Positions 51,575-61,317 of a DNA stretch of 64,000 bases are shown one piece after another. The first letter of the stretch is position 1. The number at the start of each line of letters is the position of its first letter. The stretch is from Sphingobium sp. YR768. Lineage in GTDB: Bacteria > Pseudomonadota > Alphaproteobacteria > Sphingomonadales > Sphingomonadaceae. Location of the stretch: contig NZ_FOGE01000020.1 of NCBI RefSeq assembly GCF_900111125.1, forward strand, positions 25,585-89,584, written 5' to 3'. The notes beneath the pieces are model-generated. The model was not told the origin of the DNA, did no database searches, and was given only the letters and a program-made list of their open reading frames with translations. A program made the position numbers and the translations under genes.

Positions 51575-54129
51575 CTCTTGACCAGCTCGAACGCCACGAA
51601 ACGACCCACCGCTGAATAGTTGGTCGAGTCATAGGGCGTGTCATAATAGAGGCTGGTCGCGATCACCGCGGGCGCGACGTTGAACAGATTCTGGATCGAG
51701 AGACCCACTTCGACGCCGCCCAGCGGCCCATGGCCGCCCTCGATCCGGTAGCGTGCGCTGACATCGGCTATGGTCATGCCGCGGACCCGCCCGGCAGATG
51801 CCGTCCGCTGATCATCGACCCCGCCGATATGGCTGAGCGTGACCGCCAGGCCCAGGCCGCCCTTGTCCCAGCTGGCCGTTCCGCGCCAGCGCCAGTGGGG
51901 TGGATTGAACAGGGTGCCGGCCAATTGCTGGACCGGCTGGCCCGCCGAAATCTGTTGCTCGCTATCCAGATAGGTCGCGCTCGCTGACAGGTTTAATCGC
52001 CCATCTGCGAGCGCCGTCTGATAGCGCGCCTGCACATCGATCCCGCTGATGCTCTGGCGGCCGGCATTGACGTTGCTGTTGTCGATGATCGCCACGACCT
52101 TTGCCGGGTCATAGGCCGACGGCGTGGCATTGAGAAACTGGTCGGCGCCCGCGACCAAAGCGGCCAGCTGCGCGGCGGTCGGCGACAGCGTGACCTGCCC
52201 GCTATTGGCCGGATTGCTGAGCGCCTGCGAGGCGATCGGGATCGGCGTCACGATCCGGTTGACATAGCGCGTCGAAAAATAGCTGACTTCGAGCGACGCG
52301 CCGGGCCATGCGGGCGGATGCAGCGCCAGCGAGCCGGACCAGCTGCGCGCCCGCTCCGGCTTGAGGTCGCTATTGCCGCCGGTGAGATAGAGCGCCGTCG
52401 ATCCCGCCGGATAGCCCGTCCCGCCAAAGGTGGTGACGGGATAGAGCAGCGCCTGCTGGATCGAATAGAGCTGGATGAAGCTCGGCGCGCGGAACGACTT
52501 GCCCCAGCTCGCCTTGAGATCAAGGATGTCGTTGGGCGCAAAGATGACGCCCAGTTTGGGCGTGACGATATCGCCGATCTGGCGGTAGCGCTCATAACGC
52601 AGCGCCGCGCTCAGGTTCAGCCGGTGTATGAGCGGCAGGCCCATGTCCGGACCGACGAGCGGCAGATTGAGTTCGCCAAAGGCGTAGCGACTGTCCTGCG
52701 ACGGTCGGGCATTGTTGATATTGCCCACGCCCCGGAAAATCTCGAAATCATTGGCGCGGATGCCCGCCCCGACCGCGAGTTTCGCCGGTCCGCCCGGCAG
52801 CGCGAACAAGGGGCCATCGGCGGCGACTTCGCCGGTGACGGTCTGGTTGTTGTAGCGGCCGGAGGCGGTGCTGGCGAACTGGTCGTTCCGGAAAGTGTCG
52901 CCCTGAAAATAGGTGCGTCCCTTACCGAACGTCGCTGACAGGCTGAGCTGCCAGGGGCCAAGCGCCAGGCGCGCGGCGCTGGCGAGGGCGAGCATATTGG
53001 AGTCGAAAGTCTGCCGCGTGCGACTGACGGCCAGGTCCCCGGCCGCGTTGAGCGGATAGGTGAATGCGCCGGTGCGGTCATTATAGAGCGCATCCGCCTC
53101 GATCGTCAGAATGTCCGTGATGTCCTGGTGGACGCTGGCGACGATCGCATGCCGCTGGCTGGCCGGCAGGATGGTCACGTTGGGCCGCACCCGCGCAAAA
53201 TCGCGTTGATTGGTCAGCAGCGCGGTGTTGCGATTATATTCATACGCCACGAACCCGCCGCCGCCCTGCCAACGCCTGCCGGCGAGAATGGAGTAGCGCT
53301 GCTCGACATCGCCGCCGTCCGTCGCGCCAGCAAGGCGCGCCCGGGTTTCGACGCCGTCATAATCGCGCTTGAGCATGACGTTGACGACACCACCGACCGC
53401 GTCGGATCCATAGATGGCGGAGGCGCCGTCGGCGACGATCTCGATCCGATCGACCGCCGCGAGCGGAATAGCGGAAATATCGACGCCCTGTCGCGCTGAA
53501 TCATAGGGCACACGCCGACCATTCAAGATGGTGAGCGTCGCATCGCTGCCCAGGCCCCGCAGATTGACGGTCGATCCGCCGCCGACATTGCCGCCCGTGC
53601 TCGACGGCACGTTGAAGCCGACACCGGGATTTTGTCCGCCGCCAAAGCTCTGCGGCAGGCTGCGTGCCACCTCGCCCAGGTCCGCCAGGCCGCTGTCCCG
53701 GATCGTCTTTTCGCTTAGGATCGTGACGGGCGAAGCGCCTGGCGCCCCTCGAATCCGACTGCCGGTGACGATGATCCCCGGACCATCGCTTGCCGCTCGC
53801 CTGTCGCCACGCGCCTGCTCCGGGCGAACGACATAGCCGCCATCGACCGGGTCGAAGGTCAGCCCAACCCCCTGAAGCAGCCGGCGCAGCGTGTCCTCGA
53901 CCGTGAAACGGCCCTGGACCGCTGGCGCGGGACTATCACCAATCACATCCGCGTCGGCGAGAATGGTGCTGCGAGACTGCAGCGCCAGCGCCCTTAGTGA
54001 ATTGCCCAGCGGTTGGGCAGGCAGGTCGATTGCCATCTGTTCAGCCGGCTGAGCCGCCGTCGCCGTGCCGGTCATCACGGCGACCGTAGTGATCGCTGAA
54101 AAAAGCCGTATGTCCCCAAATTGCGTCAT
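51568..54129 (-). CDS. TonB-dependent receptor with STN signalling domain, lasso-peptide cluster
   Basis: 853 residues. After a signal peptide, an STN domain (IDLPAQPLGNSLRALALQS to YVVRPEQ, about 35-105) shows it belongs to the FecA-like transducers that contact a FecR anti-sigma. Plug: IIVTGSRIRGAPGASPVTIL and NGRRVPYDSARQGVDIS. The beta barrel follows, ending VAFELVKRW with the terminal aromatic. Probable import receptor for the lasso peptide, which the isopeptidase would then open. Regulated presumably through the FecR/FecI genes 74 nt upstream. Confidence 0.9.
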   Translation of the reverse strand: MTQFGDIRLFSAITTVAVMTGTATAAQPAEQMAIDLPAQPLGNSLRALALQSRSTILADADVIGDSPAPAVQGRFTVEDTLRRLLQGVGLTFDPVDGGYVVRPEQARGDRRAASDGPGIIVTGSRIRGAPGASPVTILSEKTIRDSGLADLGEVARSLPQSFGGGQNPGVGFNVPSSTGGNVGGGSTVNLRGLGSDATLTILNGRRVPYDSARQGVDISAIPLAAVDRIEIVADGASAIYGSDAVGGVVNVMLKRDYDGVETRARLAGATDGGDVEQRYSILAGRRWQGGGGFVAYEYNRNTALLTNQRDFARVRPNVTILPASQRHAIVASVHQDITDILTIEADALYNDRTGAFTYPLNAAGDLAVSRTRQTFDSNMLALASAARLALGPWQLSLSATFGKGRTYFQGDTFRNDQFASTASGRYNNQTVTGEVAADGPLFALPGGPAKLAVGAGIRANDFEIFRGVGNINNARPSQDSRYAFGELNLPLVGPDMGLPLIHRLNLSAALRYERYRQIGDIVTPKLGVIFAPNDILDLKASWGKSFRAPSFIQLYSIQQALLYPVTTFGGTGYPAGSTALYLTGGNSDLKPERARSWSGSLALHPPAWPGASLEVSYFSTRYVNRIVTPIPIASQALSNPANSGQVTLSPTAAQLAALVAGADQFLNATPSAYDPAKVVAIIDNSNVNAGRQSISGIDVQARYQTALADGRLNLSASATYLDSEQQISAGQPVQQLAGTLFNPPHWRWRGTASWDKGGLGLAVTLSHIGGVDDQRTASAGRVRGMTIADVSARYRIEGGHGPLGGVEVGLSIQNLFNVAPAVIATSLYYDTPYDSTNYSAVGRFVAFELVKRW

Positions 54130-54203
54130 TATCGTCTGTCTCCCCCCAGGCCGCTAAAGGGCGGGTTGTGCGAGAGACGATCGCAGCGAAATGCACCCGA
54201 CAG

Positions 54204-55217
54204 TTATTTTTGGACGGCAGGTGATTTTTTGCGCGCGGGCTGCAGAATGAGACGATCGGGATGCGAGGCATTGATGGAAAGGCCGAACATGCTCGCGATC
54301 GCCTGGGCGAACTGCTGGGGTTCCCGCGCGCGGAAGGCGCCGGTCACGGAGAGATTGGCGAGACCCTGATCGCCCAGTTGCACCTGCCTGTGATTATAGC
54401 GGTTGATGGCGGCGACCGCGCTGCCGAGCGGCGTCTTGTCGAGCGCCACCATGCCCGACACCCAGCGGGCGTCCGCCAGGGAGCGCGCGCGTGGTGTAGC
54501 ATGTGCGCCCATGCTGCTCGCTTCGCCAGCCCCCAGCGATTGCGTCGAAACATCGCCGTCCCTGCCCACCCTCTGCAACGCGATATCGCCCTCGATCGCC
54601 GACACGATCGGCTCCGCCCCAAACACGCTGACGTCGAACAATGTCTGGCGCGCCATGATCTCGCCGCCCGAAACGGCGACGCTGAAAGGGCGACCATCTT
54701 GGGCTACGCCAAAACGCGCGCGCCCTTGCGCCAGTTCGAGGCGACGGCGATCATGCGTGAACCGGAGCCTGACCAAGGTCGACGTATCGAGCGTCAGGGT
54801 CGAGCCGTCCGCCAGCCGAACGGTGCGGATTTCACCGACCGCAGTCCGGTAGATGGCCGCGTCAGCCGACGAGACGAGGTCGAAAGGTCTGGCGTGCCGG
54901 ACCATGGCGAGCGTCCCCACCCCCAGGATCGCGGCAACACCGAGGCTCACCGCACCCACATGCGTGCTGCGGCGCATCAGAAAAGGCGCGCGCACGAGCT
55001 TGCGGCTTCGGCCCACCTTGCTATCGGCCAGCAGTTCGCTGTCGCGCCAGGTGCGCGCCGCCTCGTCATAGGCCGTTCGATGCCGGGGATCGGCGTCCAG
55101 CCAGGCCAGGAAGGCCCGTTCGCCATCCGTATCCTCGCCCGCCTGCCGACGAGCCAGCCACGCGCCAGCCGCATCGTGCACGCTGCGCGGGATCGAGGGC
55201 CGCTCTGCGTCAGTCAT
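54204..55217 (-). CDS. FecR-type anti-sigma/transmembrane sensor
   Basis: 337 residues from the ATG at 55,217, overlapping the sigma-factor stop by 8 nt. The N-terminal cytoplasmic part carries DUF4880-like text (AGAWLARRQAGEDTDGERAFLAWL, split over residues 18-42, then RHRTAYDEA). One transmembrane helix near 85-102 is followed by a periplasmic FecR domain (AVGEIRTVRLADGSTLTLD). C-terminal STN-interacting region. It relays receptor occupancy to the ECF sigma factor. The gene order sigma-FecR-receptor-isopeptidase is as in known lasso clusters. Confidence 0.9.
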   Translation of the reverse strand: MTDAERPSIPRSVHDAAGAWLARRQAGEDTDGERAFLAWLDADPRHRTAYDEAARTWRDSELLADSKVGRSRKLVRAPFLMRRSTHVGAVSLGVAAILGVGTLAMVRHARPFDLVSSADAAIYRTAVGEIRTVRLADGSTLTLDTSTLVRLRFTHDRRRLELAQGRARFGVAQDGRPFSVAVSGGEIMARQTLFDVSVFGAEPIVSAIEGDIALQRVGRDGDVSTQSLGAGEASSMGAHATPRARSLADARWVSGMVALDKTPLGSAVAAINRYNHRQVQLGDQGLANLSVTGAFRAREPQQFAQAIASMFGLSINASHPDRLILQPARKKSPAVQK

Positions 55218-55788
55218 GGTCGCGCAGGTGCCTGCCCAGTTGCTTGATCGCACGACTCATCTGCTTCTCGACGCCCCTTATGCTCAGCCCGGTCTGCTCG
55301 GCAATTTCAGCATAACTATAGCCGTCGAGACGGCATGCGAGAAAAATCTGCCGGGTCAGCGGCTTGAGCCGTAGCACCGCCGCCTCGATCCGCACCAGCC
55401 GATCGCGCGCTTCGAGCGACGCGATCGGATCGGTATCGGTCACGGGCACCTCCTCGATCGGCATGTGGAGGTGCAGGCTGGTCCGCTCGGCGGCCCGCGC
55501 ATCGTCACGGACAAGGTTGCGGGCGGCCTGGCGGAGATAGGCGCCCGGCGACGCGATCGCGGCCGATTGATCGTCGGTCTTTCCCGCCATGCGCGCAAAG
55601 ACCTGCTGGACGATGTCCTCGGCCCGATCCTCCGCTGTCCGGCGCGCCAGAAATCGCAGCAAGGCCGGACGCTCGGCCCGATACAGCGCGCCGAGCAAAT
55701 CTCTCGGCGTCGCAACCCGATCATGATCAGGCGGCAGCGGGTCGCGTTCGTCCAGGGGCAAGCGCGCGGCGCCTATTGCGGTCGACAT
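55210..55788 (-). CDS. ECF RNA polymerase sigma factor (FecI-like)
   Basis: 192 residues. Sigma region 2 is seen in LLRFLARRTAEDRAEDIVQQVFARM, read as two blocks, and region 4 in LPLTRQIFLACR-like text (LKPLTRQIFLACRLDGYSY, EIAEQTGLSIRGVEKQMSRA). It directs RNA polymerase to the receptor operon and perhaps the lasso operon upon signal from FecR. Adjacent FecR overlaps it. It probably starts a four-gene minus-strand operon down to the isopeptidase. Confidence 0.9.
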   Translation of the reverse strand: MSTAIGAARLPLDERDPLPPDHDRVATPRDLLGALYRAERPALLRFLARRTAEDRAEDIVQQVFARMAGKTDDQSAAIASPGAYLRQAARNLVRDDARAAERTSLHLHMPIEEVPVTDTDPIASLEARDRLVRIEAAVLRLKPLTRQIFLACRLDGYSYAEIAEQTGLSIRGVEKQMSRAIKQLGRHLRDHD

Positions 55789-56605
55789 CTCGGCCCATGA
55801 CCTGCGCTACTATGCGCTGCATTCTTCATCGGCATGGCCTCCGTGCAAAGAGCGAGGCGATGCCGACAAGAGCCGGGTGTAGAGAACATGCTTGAGACAT
55901 GCGCCGACGCCTTTGGCCGCAAGCGGCTTGGACATGTGCGTCGGCCACCCGGCCGCGTGTATGGCGGGTCCATTTCTTCCCAAGCGAGGTTCTCAAGCCT
56001 CGGCGTCGCCTTCGCGACGCGGAACAAGACTAACATCCTGATTCGGAGAAGCAACACCGATGGGACGATTTGCAAAGCGCACGTATATCGAGAGGGGGAG
56101 ATCGACCACGATCCCGCCTGTAATGATTTCCCTGCTTCCCAGCCAGCGCTCGACTGCCCCATGTCGAAGAACGTGATCATCATGCGCGAGCGTTTCGCGC
56201 CTCGATTTCTGCGGGCTTTCGTTCGGGCGCAAGAGAACATTTGAGGTAAATCGCGCGAACGGATCGGGATGCTGACAAAATCAGTCGGTGTTGCAGAGTT
56301 TCAGGCAATCATTCCGCGATACTCACTTTTTCAATCCGGATTTGATAAAAATTTGCCGCCATTCACTCAAACTGACTTTTTCAATCGCCAATTACCAGGA
56401 ATGACAAGGCCTTGGACCTTCGCGACGGGCGGCCTCTGGCGATGATAATAAGATAGCAGACATTCCGTGCTTTGCGAGAGGATCTCAATTGCCGCCGACA
56501 TATTGGTCGTTGAACCTGCGCTCGCTCTTCCCGGAAGCTGTTGGTTTATATTTCCTGGGACAGCCGATTGATGGACGGCCCCCTCATTTTGCCCATCATA
56601 CTTCG
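55789..56605. other. Intergenic region between lasso cluster and siderophore receptors
   Basis: 817 bp. Two overlapping frames of about 136-155 codons (55,834-56,244 plus; 55,773-56,240 minus) have no recognisable sequence and I do not call either. The right half (56,250-56,600) is clearly more AT-rich than its surroundings and contains the direct repeat described separately. It may be a scar of a past insertion. Confidence 0.5.
56321..56386. repeat. Pair of 16-bp direct repeats 50 bp apart
   Basis: ACT(C/G)ACTTTTTCAATC occurs at 56,321-56,336 and 56,371-56,386, 15 of 16 identical. It lies in an AT-rich stretch downstream of the receptor gene. Could be part of a lost mobile element or a regulatory repeat; nothing else supports either. 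Confidence 0.6.
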
Positions 56606-58738
56606 TCACCATGACAGGCGGACGCTCATGGTGGCGTTGATGCCTTCGCCAATGTTGGTCTGGGTCCAGTATTTGACATTGAACAGATTATTCACGTTGC
56701 CGGTGAAGGTCACCTTGCGCGCGCCGACCAGCGTGTCGAACTGGAGGCCCGCATTAGCGGTGGTGTAAGCCGGAATGTACAGGCTGTTGCTATCGCTGGT
56801 CGGCGCCTTGCCGGCATGGCGAACATTGCCATGCAGGCTCAGGCCCGGAATCGCGGCCACATGATATTCGGCATGGCCGGTGAGTTGCCATTTCGATGCT
56901 CCCGCTGGCACATTGCCGCGCAGATCTTCATTGCCGGGTGAGACGTTCTGAATGCTCGGATCGAGATAGAGGATACCCGCCCCCAGCTTCAGGTCGTCGC
57001 TCAGCCGATAGCTCCCGATCACCTCGATGCCTTCGTACAGTGTCAGTCCGTCCTGCGTGAGGCGGCGCTCACCCTCGACGAGCCGGTCGATCGTATTGGC
57101 GCGCTCGATGCGAAAGCCAGCGAGCGTGAGGCTCAGCCGCTCATGCTCATATTTGGCACCGACTTCATATTGGCGGCTAAGCGTCGCTTTGAGCACTTCG
57201 CCGACATTGGCATATTCGCCGCCCACCCGGCTGCCCGGCTCCATTGCCTCGACATAGCTTCCATAGATCGAGACATGGGGCACAGGCTTGTAAATCAGCG
57301 CGAGCGTGGGCGTTACCGCTGAGGTGCGATAACCGGAATCGACCGAGGCATCGCCATCGAGATCAGACAGCCGGTATTGCGTATAGCGCGCGCCGAGCAT
57401 GGCCTGCAGATGTTCGCCAAGGTACAAGGTGTCACTCAGGAACAGGGCATTCTGCCGCTCGCGTGTTGGCCAGCCATCGGTCCCAAAGCTGATTTCGCGC
57501 GTCACCCGAAACGGCTGATCCTCGTAGATATTGCCGTTGAAATCATTGCCCCAATAATAATCTTCGTCGCTATACCCAAAGGCGCTGTCCGTGATCTGGA
57601 ACGACGCACCCGCCACGATCTGATGTCGGATCGGTCCGGTTATGACGTCACCCTGCACCATTGCCTGGACAAAATGATTTTTGTCCAGTTCGGCGAAATT
57701 ATAGGCGTAGCCATCATAGTCCCCGGCCTGGGTCCGCATGTAAACGAACATCTTGTTCGAGCGATGAAATTTACTGGTGTAGCCGTAGGTCAGGCGCGCG
57801 GACCAGCCATCGGCAAAGCTCCAGTCCAGCCCGGTGGCCGTGGCCAGTGTCCGCCCTTTATAATAGCTGTTGTCGATGTTGAGCTTGTCATAATCATAGG
57901 TCGCGCGCGGCAAGGCGGTCCCGTCATAACTCGCCCAGTAGAACTGGAACGGCTCATGCTGAAGATTGCTGTCTTCATATGTCCCGGTGGCATACCATTT
58001 GAGGTCGGGACTGAAGGCATATTCGAGCGCCAATGACCCGACCAGACGGTTGACCCCGGCCTGATTATAGCCAGTGCCCTTTTCTCCGGCCAGATTGATA
58101 CGATAGCCAAGCCTGCCATCGCGGGTGAGCGGCCCGCCCGCATCGGCCCGGACATAGAAGACGCTGTTGGTGCGATAGCCGATTTCCGTCGTCAGCATGG
58201 GTTCGGCGGTCGGCCTCTTGGTCTGGTAGCTGATCACGCCGCCCGGCGCGCCAAAGCCGTACATGAAGCCGGTAAGGCCCTTCAGCGCCGTAACGCTTTC
58301 GATCGGCTCCAGCGGAAAGTCGCCGCCCCAATACAGCAGCAACGGCACATCATCGATATAATAGTTGCGCACGCCCAGCCCCCTGATCTGGGTGCCCCAC
58401 CAGTTGGTCGATCCTGACGGCGCGGAGGAAAAGACGGACGGATCGTTGGCGAAGATCTGCCCAATGCTGTTGGCTTGCCGTCGGGCGATGTCATCTGCGT
58501 CGATGACCGTTACCGAATAGGGGGTATCCAGCAGGGCTTTCGCACCCAGAGCGCCGCCCTGGCTGACCCTGTTCTGGCCCTCGTCCGGCTTTAGGCCGGT
58601 CACGATGATCGCCTCATTCGCATCGGGACGTGCCGCATCTTCGGCCGCATCCGCTTTAGTTACAAAGACGGCAGGACATGCCGCCATTCCCGTCATCGTC
58701 GTAGCGGACAAGAGCGACAGGACCAATTTGTGCGTCAT
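56606..58738 (-). CDS. TonB-dependent siderophore receptor
   Basis: 710 residues with a signal peptide (cleavage near TKADA). Plug domain: EAIIVTGLK, YSVTVIDADDIARRQANSIGQ, and GVRNYYIDDVPLLLYWGG with EPIESVTALKGLTGFMYG, typical of ferric siderophore receptors. Barrel ends MSVRLSW with the required C-terminal aromatic. No STN domain, so it is not a transducer. It is divergent from a second receptor with a Fur-like site between the two, so iron regulation is likely. Confidence 0.87.
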   Translation of the reverse strand: MTHKLVLSLLSATTMTGMAACPAVFVTKADAAEDAARPDANEAIIVTGLKPDEGQNRVSQGGALGAKALLDTPYSVTVIDADDIARRQANSIGQIFANDPSVFSSAPSGSTNWWGTQIRGLGVRNYYIDDVPLLLYWGGDFPLEPIESVTALKGLTGFMYGFGAPGGVISYQTKRPTAEPMLTTEIGYRTNSVFYVRADAGGPLTRDGRLGYRINLAGEKGTGYNQAGVNRLVGSLALEYAFSPDLKWYATGTYEDSNLQHEPFQFYWASYDGTALPRATYDYDKLNIDNSYYKGRTLATATGLDWSFADGWSARLTYGYTSKFHRSNKMFVYMRTQAGDYDGYAYNFAELDKNHFVQAMVQGDVITGPIRHQIVAGASFQITDSAFGYSDEDYYWGNDFNGNIYEDQPFRVTREISFGTDGWPTRERQNALFLSDTLYLGEHLQAMLGARYTQYRLSDLDGDASVDSGYRTSAVTPTLALIYKPVPHVSIYGSYVEAMEPGSRVGGEYANVGEVLKATLSRQYEVGAKYEHERLSLTLAGFRIERANTIDRLVEGERRLTQDGLTLYEGIEVIGSYRLSDDLKLGAGILYLDPSIQNVSPGNEDLRGNVPAGASKWQLTGHAEYHVAAIPGLSLHGNVRHAGKAPTSDSNSLYIPAYTTANAGLQFDTLVGARKVTFTGNVNNLFNVKYWTQTNIGEGINATMSVRLSW

Positions 58739-58785
58739 CGAAGAACCCCCTTCATCATGGCGCGGGCTCTAGGATTTATGATATT

Positions 58786-58800
58786 GCGAGTCAATTGCAT
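58786..58800. promoter_or_regulatory. Fur-box candidate between divergent siderophore receptors
   Basis: TGCGAGTCAATTGCA, a near-dyad resembling the alphaproteobacterial Fur pattern TGCGAAT-N-ATTCGCA (11 of 14 defined positions). It sits in the 100-bp divergent promoter region close to a TATGCTTATA stretch. Pattern match only. Confidence 0.45.
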
Positions 58801-58838
58801 ATATGCTTATAGCGCCCCGACTTTGACGAAGGGGGTGA

Positions 58839-61001
58839 ATGATGAAGGGTCTGAACAGATTGATTGGCGCATTGCTCAGCGCATCCTGCCTGGGCCTTCC
58901 GGCAGGCGCGGATGCACGGCAGGCACCCGATGCCGACAGCAAGCGGGACGATATCGTCGTTACCGGGGCCAGGAACCCCGATGTCGCCATGGCGTCGAAA
59001 GCCGACATCCCGCTTCTTGAAAATTCCCAGGCGATCTCGATCGTCTCGCAGCAAACGCTGATCGATCGCGGGGTTCTGCGGCTCGGCGACGCGCTGGCAG
59101 GCGTTGCGGGCGTGTCGCGCAATAACACCTACGGATTCTTTGACGGCTTCAACATTCGCGGTTTTAATGCCTCATCCGGCGCGACCTATCTCGATGGGCT
59201 GCTCGATGATACCGGCTATGGCACGTCCGAGATGACCGGGCTGGAACGGGTCGAGGTGGTTAAGGGGCCGGCATCGGGCCTGTTCGGCCAGGGGCCGCTA
59301 TCGGGCATCGTCAACCTTGTCAGCAAACGGCCGCAGGAGGATGCGTTTCTCGATCTGGGCGTGAGCGCCGGTTCCTATGATCTGATCGAGGTCCGCGCCG
59401 ATGCCAACGGACCATTGACAGCGGACGGCACGCTGACCGCGCGTCTGGCAGCGGTCTATCGCGACCAGGATTTCTTCGTCCATTCGTCGGGACAGAAGCG
59501 CGTCTTCCTCGCACCCTCGCTGCGTTGGCAAATGGGAAGCAGGACCAGCCTGACGCTGCTTGGTCGCTATCAGAAGGACGATATCCGCCCCTGGTCGCCG
59601 ACCACCGCTTACGGCACTGCGCTGCCCAATCCCAACGGACCGCTGCCGATCAGCCTGTCGATCAACGACACCGTCTATCCCGCCGTTCAAAAGAATGATT
59701 ACTGGAATGTGGGCTATGTGTTCGACCACCAGGTCAGCGAGGCCGTCACGGTCCATCAGTCGCTGCGCTATCAGGATTTCCACAACAGCTGGGACAACTG
59801 GCTGTTCATCACCGGCATCAACACCCAGGATATTCCGGCAACCGCGACCAGCCCGCTCATTCCCGCCTACAGCCGGGTCAGCCGCGCCTTTTATGGCCCC
59901 TACGAGGAGAACGGCACCTATTTCCGCGTCGACACCAACGCCAGCGCCCGTTTCGACACCGGGCCACTGAACCATTATCTGCTAGCCGGAATCGATTATG
60001 GCCGACGCAGGTCGGACAACTACAATCTCTACGACACCAGCAATCCCTATTATCTCAACCTTTACGCCCCGGTTTACGGGACGGTCAGCACGCACAATCC
60101 GGCCGTTCCCTTCTCGACCGCGGGCAGCCGGACGCGTCAACTAGGGCTGTACGTCCAGGACCATATCAAGCTGGGCGATGTTCTGACGGTGACGGTCGGC
60201 GGGCGATGGGACGATGCCTCGGCGATCAACCTGAGCGGCGGCGTGGCAAGTCCCAAGACTAAAGCCAAAGCGTTCAGCCCGCGAGCCGGGGCCACGCTTG
60301 CCCTTAATGAATGGGCGTCACTCTATGTGAACTATTCCAAATCCTTCACGCCGCAATTCAGCTACCGCGACGTTGACCAGAAGGTTCTGCCGCCCGAACG
60401 CGGGGTCAATTACGAGGGTGGTTTGAAGATCGCCCGATCCGATGGTCGGCTGACCGGGATGATGACGCTTTTCTCTCTGACCCGCGCTAATGTCGCCACG
60501 GCCGACGCCGTGCTGCTTAATGTCTATGTGCTGACAGGCGAACAGCGCACGCGCGGCATCGAGGCGGAAATGGCATGGCGTCCTGGTAGCGGCATCGAAC
60601 TGACGGCGGCCTATACCTATCTTGACGCCAAGGTGACTGCCGACAACCGCCTGCGCGTCGGTTCGCGCCTTGGCAGCGTACCCCGCCATATCGTCGACCT
60701 GTGGGCACGCTATACCATCCCGTCGGGGCCGCTCGCCAATCTGGGTGCGGGGGGCGGGTTCCATCATGAAAGCAGCCGCGCGGCCAGCACGGCGTCGGCG
60801 GTCGCGGGCGCGGCGCAGCCCTTCCTGCTCGATGGCTATGTGCTGGTGGATGGCGCCATCTTCTACAGATTCGACGACTGGTCGGTGCAGGCGAATATCC
60901 GCAATATCTTCAACGAACGCTATTTCCCCACCGCTTCCCTGACCCGCACGACACCGGGCGAACCGCGAACCTTCATGGTTTCGCTTCAGCGGCATTTCTG
61001 A
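58839..61001 (+). CDS. TonB-dependent siderophore receptor (first gene of an iron-uptake operon)
   Basis: 720 residues; ATGATG start. Signal peptide (LIGALLSASCLGLPAGADA) and plug DIVVTGARNPDVAMASKAD, QAISIVSQQTLIDRGV, then ERVEVVKGPASGLFGQGPLSG, typical of FhuA/FoxA-like receptors. Barrel ends FMVSLQRHF with a terminal aromatic residue. Four nucleotides separate its stop from the DUF3649 gene, so it heads an operon with DUF3649, the PepSY protein and DUF3325, the set usually found with siderophore import and reduction. Confidence 0.9.
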   Translation: MMKGLNRLIGALLSASCLGLPAGADARQAPDADSKRDDIVVTGARNPDVAMASKADIPLLENSQAISIVSQQTLIDRGVLRLGDALAGVAGVSRNNTYGFFDGFNIRGFNASSGATYLDGLLDDTGYGTSEMTGLERVEVVKGPASGLFGQGPLSGIVNLVSKRPQEDAFLDLGVSAGSYDLIEVRADANGPLTADGTLTARLAAVYRDQDFFVHSSGQKRVFLAPSLRWQMGSRTSLTLLGRYQKDDIRPWSPTTAYGTALPNPNGPLPISLSINDTVYPAVQKNDYWNVGYVFDHQVSEAVTVHQSLRYQDFHNSWDNWLFITGINTQDIPATATSPLIPAYSRVSRAFYGPYEENGTYFRVDTNASARFDTGPLNHYLLAGIDYGRRRSDNYNLYDTSNPYYLNLYAPVYGTVSTHNPAVPFSTAGSRTRQLGLYVQDHIKLGDVLTVTVGGRWDDASAINLSGGVASPKTKAKAFSPRAGATLALNEWASLYVNYSKSFTPQFSYRDVDQKVLPPERGVNYEGGLKIARSDGRLTGMMTLFSLTRANVATADAVLLNVYVLTGEQRTRGIEAEMAWRPGSGIELTAAYTYLDAKVTADNRLRVGSRLGSVPRHIVDLWARYTIPSGPLANLGAGGGFHHESSRAASTASAVAGAAQPFLLDGYVLVDGAIFYRFDDWSVQANIRNIFNERYFPTASLTRTTPGEPRTFMVSLQRHF

Positions 61002-61005
61002 CCCC

Positions 61006-61317
61006 ATGGCGGTTCCACCAACCCGAACGGGCATCGCACGTCAGCGTTTGCATGTGCTGGCCCGTGCAATCGCCGCGATCATCGGCGGCTATGTCGTCAC
61101 CGCGCTGGCCGTCGCCTGCCTGGCCCGCCTGCTGCCGATGCGCCCCGCCGAGGCGAGCATCGCCGCGACGCTCGCTTCGTTCGCCATCTATGCGGGCATC
61201 ATCGTCGCCATCTTCTGGGCCAAGTCGATGCTGCGCGTCTGCATGGGCCTGGGCAGCGCGCTGCTTTTGCTGGGCGCTGCCCTGTATCTCTCGATACTGA
61301 TTGGAGGACGACTGTGA
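61006..61317 (+). CDS. DUF3649-like small membrane protein of an iron-uptake operon
   Basis: 103 residues with three hydrophobic stretches (about 20-42, 52-70 and 78-98). The pattern ARAIAAIIGGYVVTALAVACL and the ending LGAALYLSILIGG fit DUF3649, a family found between siderophore receptors and PepSY-domain proteins. Function unknown; likely accessory to inner-membrane iron handling. Its stop overlaps the next gene's GTG start (GTGA), giving translational coupling. Confidence 0.8.
   Translation: MAVPPTRTGIARQRLHVLARAIAAIIGGYVVTALAVACLARLLPMRPAEASIAATLASFAIYAGIIVAIFWAKSMLRVCMGLGSALLLLGAALYLSILIGGRL

Noticed and set aside
55834..56244. 136-codon plus-strand frame and overlapping 155-codon minus-strand frame
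   Set aside because: Neither has a convincing ribosome site or recognisable sequence, and they overlap each other almost completely.
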